The position numbers and the translations under genes were made by a program. From assembly GCF_024661895.1 (NCBI RefSeq), contig NZ_CP102453.1, positions 372,001 to 436,000 on the forward strand: a stretch of 64,000 nucleotides of DNA. Reading direction: 5' to 3'. Positions 8,324 through 18,019 of the stretch are shown here, in pieces; position 1 is the first letter of the stretch, and every line of letters starts with the position of its first letter. The notes below the pieces were generated by a model, which made no database searches, was not told the origin of the DNA, and was given only the letters and a program-made list of their open reading frames with translations. This stretch comes from Fundicoccus culcitae. Its GTDB lineage: Bacteria; Bacillota; Bacilli; Lactobacillales; Aerococcaceae.

Positions 8324-9179
8324 AGCAAAAATTGGTGCACAGGGTTTTACCGTTAAACAACAGTTTAAAGACTTAGGTCCTTATGAAACAATGAAACGAA
8401 TTGCAGACATTGGTTATCATGCCATTGAAATTTCGCAGGTAGATATGACGGCGGAGAATGTAGCTGAAATTAAAAGAGCCAGTGAAGATTTCAAGATTGA
8501 AATTGCTTCCTTAAGTGCCGGCTTAAAACCAAATTTCCCTGGTCAAGAATCATTAACGACTGACTATGACAAAATTGTTCAAGATTGTCGGACGTTGAAC
8601 TGCGATTTATTAAGAATTGGTATGTTACCGAGAGAATCGATGGAATCATTAGAGACCGTTTTGGAATTTTGTAATGATGTTAATGAAGTGACTAAGCGCT
8701 TAAAAGAAGATGGTATTACTTTGTATTATCATAATCACCATATTGAATTTGCTAAATATGATGGTGAATATATGCTTGATATTATCCGTAAAAATGCCCC
8801 TTTACTTGGATTTGAATTAGATGTTCATTGGATTCACCGGGGTGGAGCTGATCCTGTTAAAGTAATCAAAGATTACAAAGGTAAAGTTGAATTAATCCAC
8901 CTAAAAGACTATCGTATTAGCCCTCTTCCAAAAGAAGCTATGGATGCCTATCGTAATGGTGATAACGCAACTTTTGGAAAATATTTCCAAAACCTGGTGC
9001 AATTTGGTGAATTAGGAACGGGAAGTTTGGACTTTAAAGCAATTATCGAACAAAGTATTGATTCTGGAGCACGTTATTTGTTAGTTGAACAGGATGATAC
9101 TTACGGACGTGACCCGTTTGAAAGCTTAAAGGAGTCTTTAGATTATTTAGTTGAGTTAGGATACGGTCATTTAATTTAA
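8316..9179 (+). CDS. Sugar phosphate isomerase/epimerase-like TIM-barrel protein
   Basis: 287 residues of the xylose isomerase-like / AP-endonuclease 2 superfamily. Metal-ligand motifs are visible: YHNHHIEF, ELDVHWIHRGG, IHLKDYR and the closing LVEQDDTYG. The start at 8316 (VKAKIGAQGF) is set by TGGAGGA nine bases upstream; an upstream ATG at 8280 lies inside the previous gene and lacks a ribosome site. Relatives include IolE, IolH-type proteins and 3-keto-sugar-processing enzymes. Co-transcription with Gfo/Idh/MocA dehydrogenases suggests it isomerises or eliminates from a keto-sugar made by one of them. Confidence 0.85.
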   Translation: MVKAKIGAQGFTVKQQFKDLGPYETMKRIADIGYHAIEISQVDMTAENVAEIKRASEDFKIEIASLSAGLKPNFPGQESLTTDYDKIVQDCRTLNCDLLRIGMLPRESMESLETVLEFCNDVNEVTKRLKEDGITLYYHNHHIEFAKYDGEYMLDIIRKNAPLLGFELDVHWIHRGGADPVKVIKDYKGKVELIHLKDYRISPLPKEAMDAYRNGDNATFGKYFQNLVQFGELGTGSLDFKAIIEQSIDSGARYLLVEQDDTYGRDPFESLKESLDYLVELGYGHLI

Positions 9180-9191
9180 GGGGGCATATCA

Positions 9192-10274
9192 TTGGTAGCA
9201 AAAGATGGCATGAATTATGCTCCAAAAGGTAAAATTAATCGTGTGGTTCAGCCTGGAGAATTTGCTGTAGGTGTAACAGCTTTAGATCATGGGCATATTA
9301 ATGGGATGACCAATGGCTTAATAGAAGCAGGAGCAACGATAAAGTATGTGTACGATCCGGACCCAAGTAAAGTTAAAGCTTACTTAGAGGAATTTCCTGA
9401 TGTTCAAATCGCTTCTTCTCTAGAAACCATTCTAGATGACCCTGAAATTAAACTGATTGCAGCCGCTGCTGTTCCAGCCTTGCGAAGTGAATTAGGTAAT
9501 CATGTTTTACGTTCAGGAAAAGACTACTTTACTGATAAAACTGGCTTTACCACCCTTAGTCAACTGGAAGAAACCAAAAAGGTGGTAGCTGAAACGGGGC
9601 ATAAATATTGGGTTTATTTCAGTGAACGATTGCATGTCGAAGGGGCCGTTTTAGCAGGAGAACTGATAAAAGAAGGGCGTATTGGCAAAGTTATACAAGT
9701 CACAGGATTTGGTCCACACCGTTTAGATAAAGAAAAACGACCGGATTGGTTTTTTGAAAAAGATTTATATGGTGGTATTTTGACTGATATTGGTAGCCAT
9801 CAAATCGAACAATTTCTCTATTATACAGATAATAAAGATGCCAAAATCCTCCATAGTAAAGTTGCTAATTATGCAAATCCTGATAAACCTGAACTTGAAG
9901 ATTATGGGGATGCTACTTTAGTAGGTGACAATGGAGCAACCTTCTTTTTCAAAGTCGATTGGTTTACGCCTGATGGTTTATCGACATGGGGAGATGGTCG
10001 GACCTTTATTACAGGGACAGAAGGAACCATTGAAATTAGAAAATATACTAATGTTGCTACCCAAGCTACCGGTGATCATATCTTCTTAGTTACTAAAGAA
10101 GGTGAGGAGCATTTATCCGTCAATGGTCAAGTAGGTTTTCCTTTCTTTGGAGAAATGATTTTAGATATTATGCATGGTACAGAAAAAGCTATGACACAAG
10201 ACCATATATTTAAAGCGCAGGAGTTGTGTTTGTTAGCTCAAGAACAGGCGATTCAATTGACAAGTGAGATATAA
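9192..10274 (+). CDS. Gfo/Idh/MocA-family oxidoreductase (third, divergent paralogue)
   Basis: 360 residues with a TTG start behind AAGGGGG. The Rossmann part is atypical, reading VGVTALDHGHINGM rather than a classic GxGxxG, and the EKP motif is replaced by DKTGF (YFTDKTGFTTLSQ). The GGILTDIGSHQIEQ segment still places the family's His. The changes suggest a different cofactor-binding mode or substrate from the two upstream paralogues. It is the last gene of the operon and is followed by a strong terminator. Confidence 0.82.
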   Translation: MVAKDGMNYAPKGKINRVVQPGEFAVGVTALDHGHINGMTNGLIEAGATIKYVYDPDPSKVKAYLEEFPDVQIASSLETILDDPEIKLIAAAAVPALRSELGNHVLRSGKDYFTDKTGFTTLSQLEETKKVVAETGHKYWVYFSERLHVEGAVLAGELIKEGRIGKVIQVTGFGPHRLDKEKRPDWFFEKDLYGGILTDIGSHQIEQFLYYTDNKDAKILHSKVANYANPDKPELEDYGDATLVGDNGATFFFKVDWFTPDGLSTWGDGRTFITGTEGTIEIRKYTNVATQATGDHIFLVTKEGEEHLSVNGQVGFPFFGEMILDIMHGTEKAMTQDHIFKAQELCLLAQEQAIQLTSEI

Positions 10275-10280
10275 AATAAA

Positions 10281-10330
10281 AGAGCTGGGCAAATAGTATT
10301 TAATACATACTTTTTGCCCAGCTCTATTTT
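10281..10330 (+). terminator. Terminator of the AraC/oxidoreductase operon
   Basis: A 13-bp stem (10281-10293 with 10313-10325) is followed by ATTTT. Confidence 0.85.
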
Positions 10331-10374
10331 ATATTAAGTGTCGAATTGAATTTAAGTGAATTCATTATAATTTA

Positions 10375-10403
10375 TTGACATATATATGTTTTTACTATAA
10401 TAT
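10375..10403 (+). promoter_or_regulatory. Promoter of the secreted-protein/ABC cassette
   Basis: A consensus TTGACA (10375-10380) precedes an AT-rich -10 region: TAATAT at 17 bases (10398-10403) or TATAAT at 15 (10396-10401). Confidence 0.65.
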
Positions 10404-10446
10404 TAATATATGAAATCGATTTCTAAATAATAAAAGGATGTGTTTT

Positions 10447-10767
10447 ATGAAAATTTTAAGTTTAATAGTAATTTTTGCCATGTTATTTTCTTCTAATCCT
10501 GGGACAGCTAAAGCAGAATCATTTCATTATTCTAATGATGAAACTCAGATTTATGATACGATATATAATTATGCCTATGTACAAGCACAATATCGTGTAT
10601 ACCAAGGACCTACAGCCTATGTAAGACAAAGAATTAATGGAATAGATTATGGTGGTTTTGTACCTTGGATTGCCCAAGATTCAATGACCGGATTACATAT
10701 CTATGGTGGTAGAGCACCAATGATTGGTGCTGATCCTTATCGTATGACTGAATTAGTAGAAGAGTAG
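10447..10767 (+). CDS. Small secreted protein of unknown family
   Basis: 106 residues starting at the ATG nine bases after AAAAGG; an in-frame ATG at 10438 is too close to the ribosome site. Residues 1-22 form a signal peptide ending AKA/ES. The mature ~84 residues are rich in Tyr and aromatic-glycine patches (YRVYQGPTAYVRQRINGIDYGG, then FVPWI and LHIYGG) and have no Cys. I do not recognise the family. It stands in front of an ABC-2 permease and ATPase gene, a layout seen for secreted bacteriocin-like proteins with their immunity or export system, but no bacteriocin motif is evident. A beta-rich bacterial SH3-like fold is possible. Confidence 0.75.
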   Translation: MKILSLIVIFAMLFSSNPGTAKAESFHYSNDETQIYDTIYNYAYVQAQYRVYQGPTAYVRQRINGIDYGGFVPWIAQDSMTGLHIYGGRAPMIGADPYRMTELVEE

Positions 10768-10774
10768 AACAATG

Positions 10775-10813
10775 ACAAAAGCCTCTTAACCAGTCCGTTT
10801 AAGATGCTTTTGT
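10775..10813 (+). terminator. Hairpin between secreted protein and permease genes (probable attenuator)
   Basis: ACAAAAGC..TCTTAA pairs with TTAAGA..GCTTTTGT across one mismatch (10775-10789 with 10799-10813). There is no long T run after it, so partial read-through into the permease gene is likely. This would make the small secreted protein more abundant than the transporter. Confidence 0.5.
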
Positions 10814-10828
10814 ATTAGGAGGTAATCT

Positions 10829-13360
10829 ATGTCTTTATTTATGTTTGAGTTAAAGAAAACGGTAAAAAACGGTTCAGTTTTTTTGCTACTTTTATTTTCA
10901 ACAATAATTTCTTTCGCAAATATTCAATTAAATCAATCCTATCATATGACACAACAAACTATGAATAATGATATTGATGCTTATCCACAAATGTTTTTAA
11001 TGACTTTAGGAAGTGTTAATAGAAGTGCTGAAACAAGTACTGCTATAAGTCCAGGTATGCAACATTATTATTCAATTATGAATGATCCTAATTATGAACC
11101 TTACATCACTAAATTTGGTTACCCAATTGCATCATTAGATTTAGAATTTCAATATCTACAAGAAGCATTTAAAATCGATCAAATCAATCTAACTGAGGAC
11201 GAAATAGCATCATTTGATTATGCACATAGTGTTGCAGAATACCTTAATAATAAGGGAGATGTCACTGATTATCAACGTGATGGTGTGATTAATTATTTGC
11301 TAAATGGTAATCAGTTAATTTATGGTATTATTGCCATTATACTAATATGTTTGATCGTTTTGCGATTACAAATAGAAGATGATAAGGGACGTGAAGTTTT
11401 TTTCCGAAGCTTACCATTGAAACGAACACATGTTTTGTATTCTCGTATGTTACTTTCAGTATTTCTAGCTTTTATATACTTAATGACTGTTTTTTTATCT
11501 ACTAGTCTAATCTTGAGATATTATGGTATTGGTTTTGGTGATTGGCAATTTCCACTTCGTGTTCTAATGCCGACCCTTGATTCTCTCCCAGCATTTGCTG
11601 TACTAATTATTTTATTGCTGATATTTATTATCAAAGTTTTCTTGTTCAGTAGTTTAACACTATTTCTTTTGAATATCCTAAAGAAGGAAACCATTGCGAT
11701 TCCAATTATACTGTCATTTACAGTCTTTGGCACGATGTTCACGTATTTTTTTGAATCATTGAAAACAAACTGGAATCCTTTCTACATAGATGTCAATCAA
11801 CAGATAACCGGAAACATGATAGCAAATCCTAATTTCCAAAATGTTACAAGGTATGTTTTAGATGGGAATGTATTAGGAATGGGGCAACTAAGTATTTGGA
11901 TTTTGATTGCTTGTGTCTTGTTAATCATTACTTCAAAACTATATTCAAATAATCAAGATGATTTTAGTGAGCAAAACATTGATCTATTTAAAAATAATCA
12001 GTCCTTCAACATTCAATCATTATATCAATTTGAATGGTTAAAATTAAATCGCTTTATGCCTATCAAACATGCTAGTCCAATATTCATAATTATACTTATT
12101 AGTCTGCTAACAATGATTTTATTGCAAGATTATCAACCGAAAAATACATTATTATCATCTGAAATTTTTGATGAGAATTATGAAGAGATTGTAGACGGTT
12201 TAAACTTAAGATTCCAAGATTTGGAAAATCAAATTAATGATTTAGATGAAGATAGCGATGAAAGAGCATATTTAGAAGCTTCTTTAGCAAGTCAGCAAGA
12301 TGTTTTTGACTATTATCATACAATGAATGAATCAATTTCACGAAGGAAAGCTGCATTTGATCAAATGGATGGATCTACATTTTATCGAACTTTTGACCAA
12401 GAATTACAAATTTTTTATAATCCAAGATCAATATATAGTTTTGTTGATCAAGCATATTATTATCCTCGACTTGAATATTATTTAAATGGTGATTTCCCGT
12501 CTGGTTATGGATATGAACTATCGAGATTAAGACTTGAAGAAATGTCCAATAGAAATATTCGTCCTATTGCAGGAGCAGGTATAACATTAACACCATACGA
12601 TCGAGCACGATCCATTGTTAACCAAATTGAAGACTCGGTTAAGTATCAATTAACTGATCAATCGATTATGGGTATTTTTGTTCGCTTGATTCACGTTTAT
12701 CGCTTAGATTTGATTATATTAATTTTAGTCGTTATATTTTGTGGGGCTGGTTATTCACTTGAAGGAGAAGCCCATCAATCTCTTGGTTGGCTATATACGT
12801 TACCTTACAATCGACAAACAATTTTATGGAATAAATGGCGAAATGCAAGCAAAATGGCTTTGCTTTATGTAGGAATAACTTTATTAATCTTATGTCTATT
12901 TGGTTTAGTTTTAGGAGGCTTTGGTGAATGGAACATACCGATGCCATTCTATCTGCATGTAGTAGATAACCCAAACAACATTAATTTAGTTTCAGATAGC
13001 TTTCAATGGATAGATTTAGGCGTAGTATTTTTCTCAGCAGTTATATTATTACTACTAGCTGTACTTTTCATACTAACGTTGAGTTTACTTGTTTCAACGT
13101 TCGTCAAAAATACATGGTTAGTTAGTTTAACCACTTTGCTCATATGTATAGTAGGGTATTATATTTCATCATCGTTAAGTTTGGGTCAATATTTACCTTT
13201 TACCTATCTAAATATTGCTGATACATTAGATGGTAGTTTAATTTTTTCACATATCCTAGAAAAAGTAGATATTTTAACAGCTATGTTAACCTTACTTTCA
13301 TGGACCATCATAATTTATGGTTTTTCATCGCTAAAAATTAAATTTTCTCGTTCAATTTAA
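10829..13360 (+). CDS. Double-length ABC-2-type permease of unknown substrate
   Basis: 843 residues built from two similar halves. Each half has a single N-terminal helix (about 16-31 and 416-433), a large extracytoplasmic domain (about 32-162 and 434-625) and then a membrane bundle (163-370 in the first half). The second extracytoplasmic domain has an acidic heptad-like stretch (QDLENQINDLDEDSDERAYLEA). This looks like a tandem duplication of an ABC-2 permease, so one polypeptide may form the whole membrane channel. The next gene, 14 bases on, encodes the ATPase. Substrate unknown; the secreted protein upstream is the obvious candidate partner. Confidence 0.8.
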   Translation: MSLFMFELKKTVKNGSVFLLLLFSTIISFANIQLNQSYHMTQQTMNNDIDAYPQMFLMTLGSVNRSAETSTAISPGMQHYYSIMNDPNYEPYITKFGYPIASLDLEFQYLQEAFKIDQINLTEDEIASFDYAHSVAEYLNNKGDVTDYQRDGVINYLLNGNQLIYGIIAIILICLIVLRLQIEDDKGREVFFRSLPLKRTHVLYSRMLLSVFLAFIYLMTVFLSTSLILRYYGIGFGDWQFPLRVLMPTLDSLPAFAVLIILLLIFIIKVFLFSSLTLFLLNILKKETIAIPIILSFTVFGTMFTYFFESLKTNWNPFYIDVNQQITGNMIANPNFQNVTRYVLDGNVLGMGQLSIWILIACVLLIITSKLYSNNQDDFSEQNIDLFKNNQSFNIQSLYQFEWLKLNRFMPIKHASPIFIIILISLLTMILLQDYQPKNTLLSSEIFDENYEEIVDGLNLRFQDLENQINDLDEDSDERAYLEASLASQQDVFDYYHTMNESISRRKAAFDQMDGSTFYRTFDQELQIFYNPRSIYSFVDQAYYYPRLEYYLNGDFPSGYGYELSRLRLEEMSNRNIRPIAGAGITLTPYDRARSIVNQIEDSVKYQLTDQSIMGIFVRLIHVYRLDLIILILVVIFCGAGYSLEGEAHQSLGWLYTLPYNRQTILWNKWRNASKMALLYVGITLLILCLFGLVLGGFGEWNIPMPFYLHVVDNPNNINLVSDSFQWIDLGVVFFSAVILLLLAVLFILTLSLLVSTFVKNTWLVSLTTLLICIVGYYISSSLSLGQYLPFTYLNIADTLDGSLIFSHILEKVDILTAMLTLLSWTIIIYGFSSLKIKFSRSI

Positions 13361-13374
13361 AAGGGGGGCTTAAT

Positions 13375-14073
13375 TTGTCTATAATAACGGTTGAAAATTT
13401 ATCAAAATCTTATGGTAGTCAATTGATTTTGAATAATGTTAATTTTGAAATCCACGAAAAAGGCATCATTGCACTAATTGGTCCAAATGGATCTGGTAAA
13501 ACAACATTAATTAATAGTTTATTGAACCTAACCAAAATTGATAAGGGAACAATTACGATCCTTGGGTCATCTCATGATAATATTGAGATATTTAATAAAG
13601 TTAGTTTGTTAAAAGATTATACTGTTTTGTATCCTTATTTAAGTGGGTGGGATCATTTATCATTTGCAGCTAATGCTTATAAATTAGATAAAGAAAGAGT
13701 AGATTATGTTATTAATAGGCTCAATATCCAATCATTTATTCATAAAAAAACGAAAACCTATTCCTTAGGTATGAAACAAATACTTTTGATTGCGTTAGCT
13801 ATTCTAAATGATTCCCAATTAATGATTCTAGATGAACCATTAAATGGTTTAGATCCTTCAAGAATTATTGAAATCCGTGAATTACTGATTGCTTTAGCCA
13901 AGGAAGGGAAAACTATTTTTCTATCTTCTCATACTTTACTGGAAGTGGAAGTTATGACTAAGCATGTTTTATTTCTAAAAGAAGGAAAATTATATGAAGA
14001 ATGGTTAGATAAAGAACCCAACTATTCGTTAGAGGAACGTTACCGTGAAATTTTCCTAATGAACGCTCAATAA
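13375..14073 (+). CDS. ABC transporter ATPase of the secreted-protein cassette
   Basis: 232 residues, single ATPase domain of the DrrA/CcmA type. Visible are Walker A GPNGSGKTT, signature YSLGMKQ, Walker B LMILDEPLNGLDP and switch His in SSHTLLE. It starts with TTG behind AAGGGGGG, right after the ABC-2 permease, and presumably energises it. A bidirectional-looking terminator follows. Confidence 0.9.
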   Translation: MSIITVENLSKSYGSQLILNNVNFEIHEKGIIALIGPNGSGKTTLINSLLNLTKIDKGTITILGSSHDNIEIFNKVSLLKDYTVLYPYLSGWDHLSFAANAYKLDKERVDYVINRLNIQSFIHKKTKTYSLGMKQILLIALAILNDSQLMILDEPLNGLDPSRIIEIRELLIALAKEGKTIFLSSHTLLEVEVMTKHVLFLKEGKLYEEWLDKEPNYSLEERYREIFLMNAQ

Positions 14074-14076
14074 TGC

Positions 14077-14117
14077 AAAACCTGTCGCCATCATTCTGAT
14101 AGCAACAGGTTTTTTTA
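14077..14117 (+). terminator. Terminator after the ABC-2 cassette
   Basis: AAACCTGT pairs with ACAGGTTT (14078-14085 with 14105-14112), followed by a T run. It separates this operon from the converging MacB-like gene. Confidence 0.75.
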
Positions 14118-14121
14118 TTTT

Positions 14122-16455
14122 CTAATCCATCCTTAAAGCCTCAGCCGCATCTAAATTAGCTGCCATACGAGCCGGAATATGCCCTCCAATGACGGTTAAG
14201 ACCGTGGAAATAATGATTAAAATAACCGCATGCCCTGGATCTAATTGAGCAACATTAGTTAAACTAGTAAGATTTTCAATTGCAACATTAATAGGGTAGG
14301 TCAATAACCAAGCAATGACAACCCCTAAAATCCCCGAAGAAATCCCCAAAATAAATGTCTCCGAATCAAACACACGGGTAATATCTTTTTTACGAGCTCC
14401 TAAAGCTTTTAAAATACCAATCTCTTTCGTCCGTTGAATCACGGAAGTATAAGTAATTATCCCAATCATAATCATACTGGTTACCAACGAAATCGCAGCA
14501 AATGCTACCAAAGCATAGGTAATAGCATTCATCAAACTGCCTGTTAAGCCACTCACAACACTGGCAAGGTCATTATACAAGACTTGATCTTCTTGCTCTT
14601 TTCCTTCGTTCCAAGCATCTAAATAAGCTAAAATTTCATCCTTTTGTTCAAAATCGTTGGGGTAAATATAAATAGATGAGGGAATAGCGTCACCGCCTAA
14701 CATACCTATGAACGTATCGCGAGCAGAACTAGATTCAAATGCTTGATTAGTCATGACGTTGTTATCAGAGGCTTCTTGAGCTAAAACAATATTGGATGCT
14801 TCATTGGCTTGTAACATTAATTGATTCAAGCCATCACTATAGGCAATACCCGGTGATAGCAAGGCTAACGTATCTTCTTCAGGTGCTCTTAAAATCCCAG
14901 AAATTCTTATGGTAACATTGTTTTCAGCCTTATATACTTCAGTTAAATCATCGTTTGGAACAAATTGATTGTTCGGTAATTCCATGTAATAATCATTATT
15001 TGCGACTAATTGCATTTCTGTTCCAATGATTTCATCAAAATTCAGTGTGTCATCTTCAGTGACATCAAAGCCTAAATTGGTTAACCCATAAACATTGGTG
15101 GTATTATCCCGATCGATAATTAAAACAACATCCGTTGCTTCGCTCGGAAATTCGCCAGCTAATAAATCATAATTTTCTTGTGAAAAGTCCGTCTCATTAC
15201 CTTGACTATCAGTCGGAAAAGTATTTAAACCAACACCTGTCATTGAAGTAGCCATATTACCTCTATCCATCTGAGCTTCAGGATTTTCATTCGAAAATTG
15301 TACTTGTTGAATGTCACCATCGACTTCACGCAACAAATTTAAGTTTAAATTACGACTAAAGCCGATATTATTAACTAATTCAGGATCGATGTTCCTGATA
15401 TAATTAATATATTCTTCATCTAAGGGATTGGTATGTATAGCAGCCTCAGAAACATCACCCACTGCAATGACTTCCTGACTATCTGGAAATTCTTCCCGTG
15501 GTTCATAATCTGAGAATACAGTGGGGTCGCTGGCAAAAGAGGCTATCGTTATTGGAAACTGACTTAAGGTTTGGGTTTGGGTTCGATTAATTTCATTTTG
15601 GAAGCCGTTGGATAGGGATAATACCACACCAATACTAATAATCCCTATGCTCGAGGCAAATGCAGTTATTGACGTTTGACCTTTTTTTGTCTTTAGATTA
15701 TTCCAAGAAAGTTTCAAAGCGGTCCAATAACTTAATTTGGTTTTCTTTAATTCAAAATTTTGCGTAGGCTTGGCTCCATCATAAGGATGATTATCGGTTA
15801 CAATTTGTCCATCCCTGAATTGAACAATCCGATCAGCATACTGGCGAGCAATTTCATTGTTGTGTGTTACCATAATAACTAATTTTTCTTTTGACAACTC
15901 TTTGATCAAATCCATTATTTGAACACTGGTTTTTGAATCTAGTGCACCCGTAGGTTCATCACATAACAAAATGTCTGGATTGTTAACTAATGCACGTGCA
16001 ATAGCCACCCGTTGCATTTGCCCACCTGATAATTCGCTCGGTTTTTTATACATATGATCTTCTAAACCAACTTTTGTTAAAGCGTCCTTACTCATTTTAT
16101 CCCGTTCATCTTTAGGGACATTACTGAGCGTTAAACCTAATTCGACATTTTCAAACACACTTAAATGATTAATCAAATTATAGCTTTGAAAAACAAAACC
16201 AACTGAATTATTGCGATAAGCATCCCAATCATTGGCTTTAAAATCTTTGGTGGATTGATTATTTAGGATTAAATCACCACTATCGTAATGATCAAGTCCA
16301 CCAATGATATTGAGTAGGGTGGTTTTACCAGATCCACTAGGTCCTAAAATGGCAACAAATTCTTGTTCTCTAAAAGTGATACTAACAGAATCTAATGCGG
16401 TGGTGATAATACTCGGGGTTTTATAGGTTTTTACTATTTTATCAAGTTTTAACAT
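14122..16455 (-). CDS. MacB-like ABC protein: ATPase fused to FtsX-type permease
   Basis: 777 residues. Residues 1-225 are a LolD/MacB-type ATPase ([28 protein letters not shown]). A helix at about 262-283 leads to a ~350-residue extracytoplasmic domain, then three helices with the FtsX/MacB permease pattern ([25 protein letters not shown]). Such type VII ABC proteins are mechanotransmitters for export of peptides or lipoproteins or for sensing, not classical membrane transporters. Gram-positive forms are usually split into two genes; here they are fused. An AGGAGTGG site supports ATG 16455. It is transcribed alone. Confidence 0.88.
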   Translation of the reverse strand: MLKLDKIVKTYKTPSIITTALDSVSITFREQEFVAILGPSGSGKTTLLNIIGGLDHYDSGDLILNNQSTKDFKANDWDAYRNNSVGFVFQSYNLINHLSVFENVELGLTLSNVPKDERDKMSKDALTKVGLEDHMYKKPSELSGGQMQRVAIARALVNNPDILLCDEPTGALDSKTSVQIMDLIKELSKEKLVIMVTHNNEIARQYADRIVQFRDGQIVTDNHPYDGAKPTQNFELKKTKLSYWTALKLSWNNLKTKKGQTSITAFASSIGIISIGVVLSLSNGFQNEINRTQTQTLSQFPITIASFASDPTVFSDYEPREEFPDSQEVIAVGDVSEAAIHTNPLDEEYINYIRNIDPELVNNIGFSRNLNLNLLREVDGDIQQVQFSNENPEAQMDRGNMATSMTGVGLNTFPTDSQGNETDFSQENYDLLAGEFPSEATDVVLIIDRDNTTNVYGLTNLGFDVTEDDTLNFDEIIGTEMQLVANNDYYMELPNNQFVPNDDLTEVYKAENNVTIRISGILRAPEEDTLALLSPGIAYSDGLNQLMLQANEASNIVLAQEASDNNVMTNQAFESSSARDTFIGMLGGDAIPSSIYIYPNDFEQKDEILAYLDAWNEGKEQEDQVLYNDLASVVSGLTGSLMNAITYALVAFAAISLVTSMIMIGIITYTSVIQRTKEIGILKALGARKKDITRVFDSETFILGISSGILGVVIAWLLTYPINVAIENLTSLTNVAQLDPGHAVILIIISTVLTVIGGHIPARMAANLDAAEALRMD

Positions 16456-16534
16456 GTGTCCACTCCTTGTGATGGTTCATCATAATAAAACCATCATAAT
16501 ATTTTAGACTAAACTAAAAATAAACAAAGAAAAA

Positions 16535-16555
16535 CTCGATGAAAAAATCATCGAG
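16535..16555 (-). terminator. Terminator of the hemolysin III-family gene
   Basis: An 8-bp stem CTCGATGA/TCATCGAG with a 5-base loop is followed, reading the minus strand, by a T-rich tract. Confidence 0.75.
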
Positions 16556-16564
16556 ATATTTTAT

Positions 16565-17206
16565 TTAAACATAAAGATAAATTGAAAAGAACATTAAGCC
16601 GGCACCTAGCATAACAAACAAGTGCCAAATGACATGCATCCAAACATTGGATTTTTTGCGGTAAAAGATAGTTCCTACTGTATAAGCCACACCACCCAAT
16701 GCCAGTAAGATAATGCCATTGAGATGAACCGATCTAAAAAGAGGAACAATTAATAAAATACCCATCCAACCTAAAGCTAAATAGAGGTAAGTACTCAGCT
16801 TAGGCCATTTATTAATATTCATCATTTCAAATATAATTCCTGCTAGGGCTAACGCCCAGATAATCCCCAAAAATAAATAACCCTGCCAACCACCGATAGA
16901 TATCATTAAGTAGGGTGTATAACTGCCTGCAATTAATAAGTAAATCGCAGCATGATCGAGACGTTGAAACAAATCGCGATATTTACTGAAAGAGAAGCTA
17001 TGATATAAAGTCGAATTTAAAAATAAAATAAAAAGACTTAAGCCATAAATAAAGTAAGCAATAATGGCTGTTAACGACCCAGCCGCAACCCCTTTATAAA
17101 CAAGTAAACCAATAGCAACTAAACTTAAGATAGCAGCAATACCATGTGTTGTAGCATTCAATACTTCTGCCGTAATAACACGTTTTCTAGTTAATTGTTC
17201 GTCCAT
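16565..17206 (-). CDS. Hemolysin III-family (PAQR-type) membrane protein
   Basis: 213 residues with seven predicted helices. The family's conserved features are visible: an N-terminal ATHGIAA, SLFILFLNSTLYHSF with the conserved Ser and His, LDHAAIYLLIAGSYTP, and the C-terminal MHVIWHLFVMLGA. These His, Asp and Ser residues form the metal site of PAQR proteins. Despite the name, haemolytic activity is not established for most members; links to membrane fluidity or lipid hydrolysis have been proposed. A GGAGGAG site fixes the start. Confidence 0.9.
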   Translation of the reverse strand: MDEQLTRKRVITAEVLNATTHGIAAILSLVAIGLLVYKGVAAGSLTAIIAYFIYGLSLFILFLNSTLYHSFSFSKYRDLFQRLDHAAIYLLIAGSYTPYLMISIGGWQGYLFLGIIWALALAGIIFEMMNINKWPKLSTYLYLALGWMGILLIVPLFRSVHLNGIILLALGGVAYTVGTIFYRKKSNVWMHVIWHLFVMLGAGLMFFSIYLYV

Positions 17207-17328
17207 GTAACTCCTCCTTTATGCTAGTATCATATCATAATAAAATTTTTTTTACTTGATATATCGATGAAATATTATTTTTCTTAAAAACTTTTTTCAA
17301 TCGATTTCTGAAAAATGCATGAACATGC

Positions 17329-17334
17329 TATAAT
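17329..17334 (+). promoter_or_regulatory. Extended -10 promoter for the ypmS-deoD-ctpA-lepB gene run
   Basis: TATAAT is preceded by TGC (extended -10), with only a weak -35 about 17 bases upstream. Divergent from the hemolysin III-family gene. Confidence 0.55.
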
Positions 17335-17361
17335 AGCATTAATGTGACTAAGAGGTGAATT

Positions 17362-18009
17362 ATGACAGAAAAGCGTCGAACAAAATCTAAAGGATGGGGT
17401 TGTTTATCGACTTTATTCTTAGCTTTATTAATTAATGTCTTTATTATTGCAGGTGGCTACTTTTATATTAATCAACAACTAAAAAATGCTAGTCATCCAA
17501 TTGTTGAGACATCTCTGGATTCTGTGGTAGAATCGGGTAATGAGTCGATGGAATTGATTTTGAATCGGACAATCGTCAACCGTTTATTTAGTGAAATGTT
17601 AGCATCAATGAATGACAATAACTTGGGGCTTTCCATCAATTGGGTTGACGATCACATAAGTGCTACAGCCCAAATCAATCAAAATGGTTTTCAAGTCCCG
17701 GCTGATATTTTAGCGGACGTGACGATTTCTAATGAAAATTATTTAGTTATAGAGATTGATTCAATCCATGTCGCCGGGATACCCTTGCCGGTAGATTCAG
17801 CTTATGAAGCATTTGCCAGTCAAATTAATTTACCGAGTGGCGCAACCTTTTCAGCGACGCAACCCCAGATTATATTAAATATCAATCAATTTGAGGGGGT
17901 TGATCCGGCCTATACAATTATTCCTAAGTCGGTTGACTTAGCCAATGATGCCTTGGTGGTTGAGATTCAATATGATGCCACGACCCATCCGATTATTTAT
18001 TTTAACTAA
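17362..18009 (+). CDS. ypmS: YpmS family protein (DUF2140), membrane-anchored
   Basis: 215 residues: a basic N-terminus, one helix (about 15-38) and an extracytoplasmic beta-rich domain. The pattern of small N-terminal anchor and LDSVVESGNE... and the neighbour yozE match the DUF2140/YpmS family. Function is unknown; B. subtilis YpmS lies in similar company. A GAGGTG site precedes ATG 17362. Confidence 0.8.
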   Translation: MTEKRRTKSKGWGCLSTLFLALLINVFIIAGGYFYINQQLKNASHPIVETSLDSVVESGNESMELILNRTIVNRLFSEMLASMNDNNLGLSINWVDDHISATAQINQNGFQVPADILADVTISNENYLVIEIDSIHVAGIPLPVDSAYEAFASQINLPSGATFSATQPQIILNINQFEGVDPAYTIIPKSVDLANDALVVEIQYDATTHPIIYFN

Positions 18010-18019
18010 GGAGCCTTTT

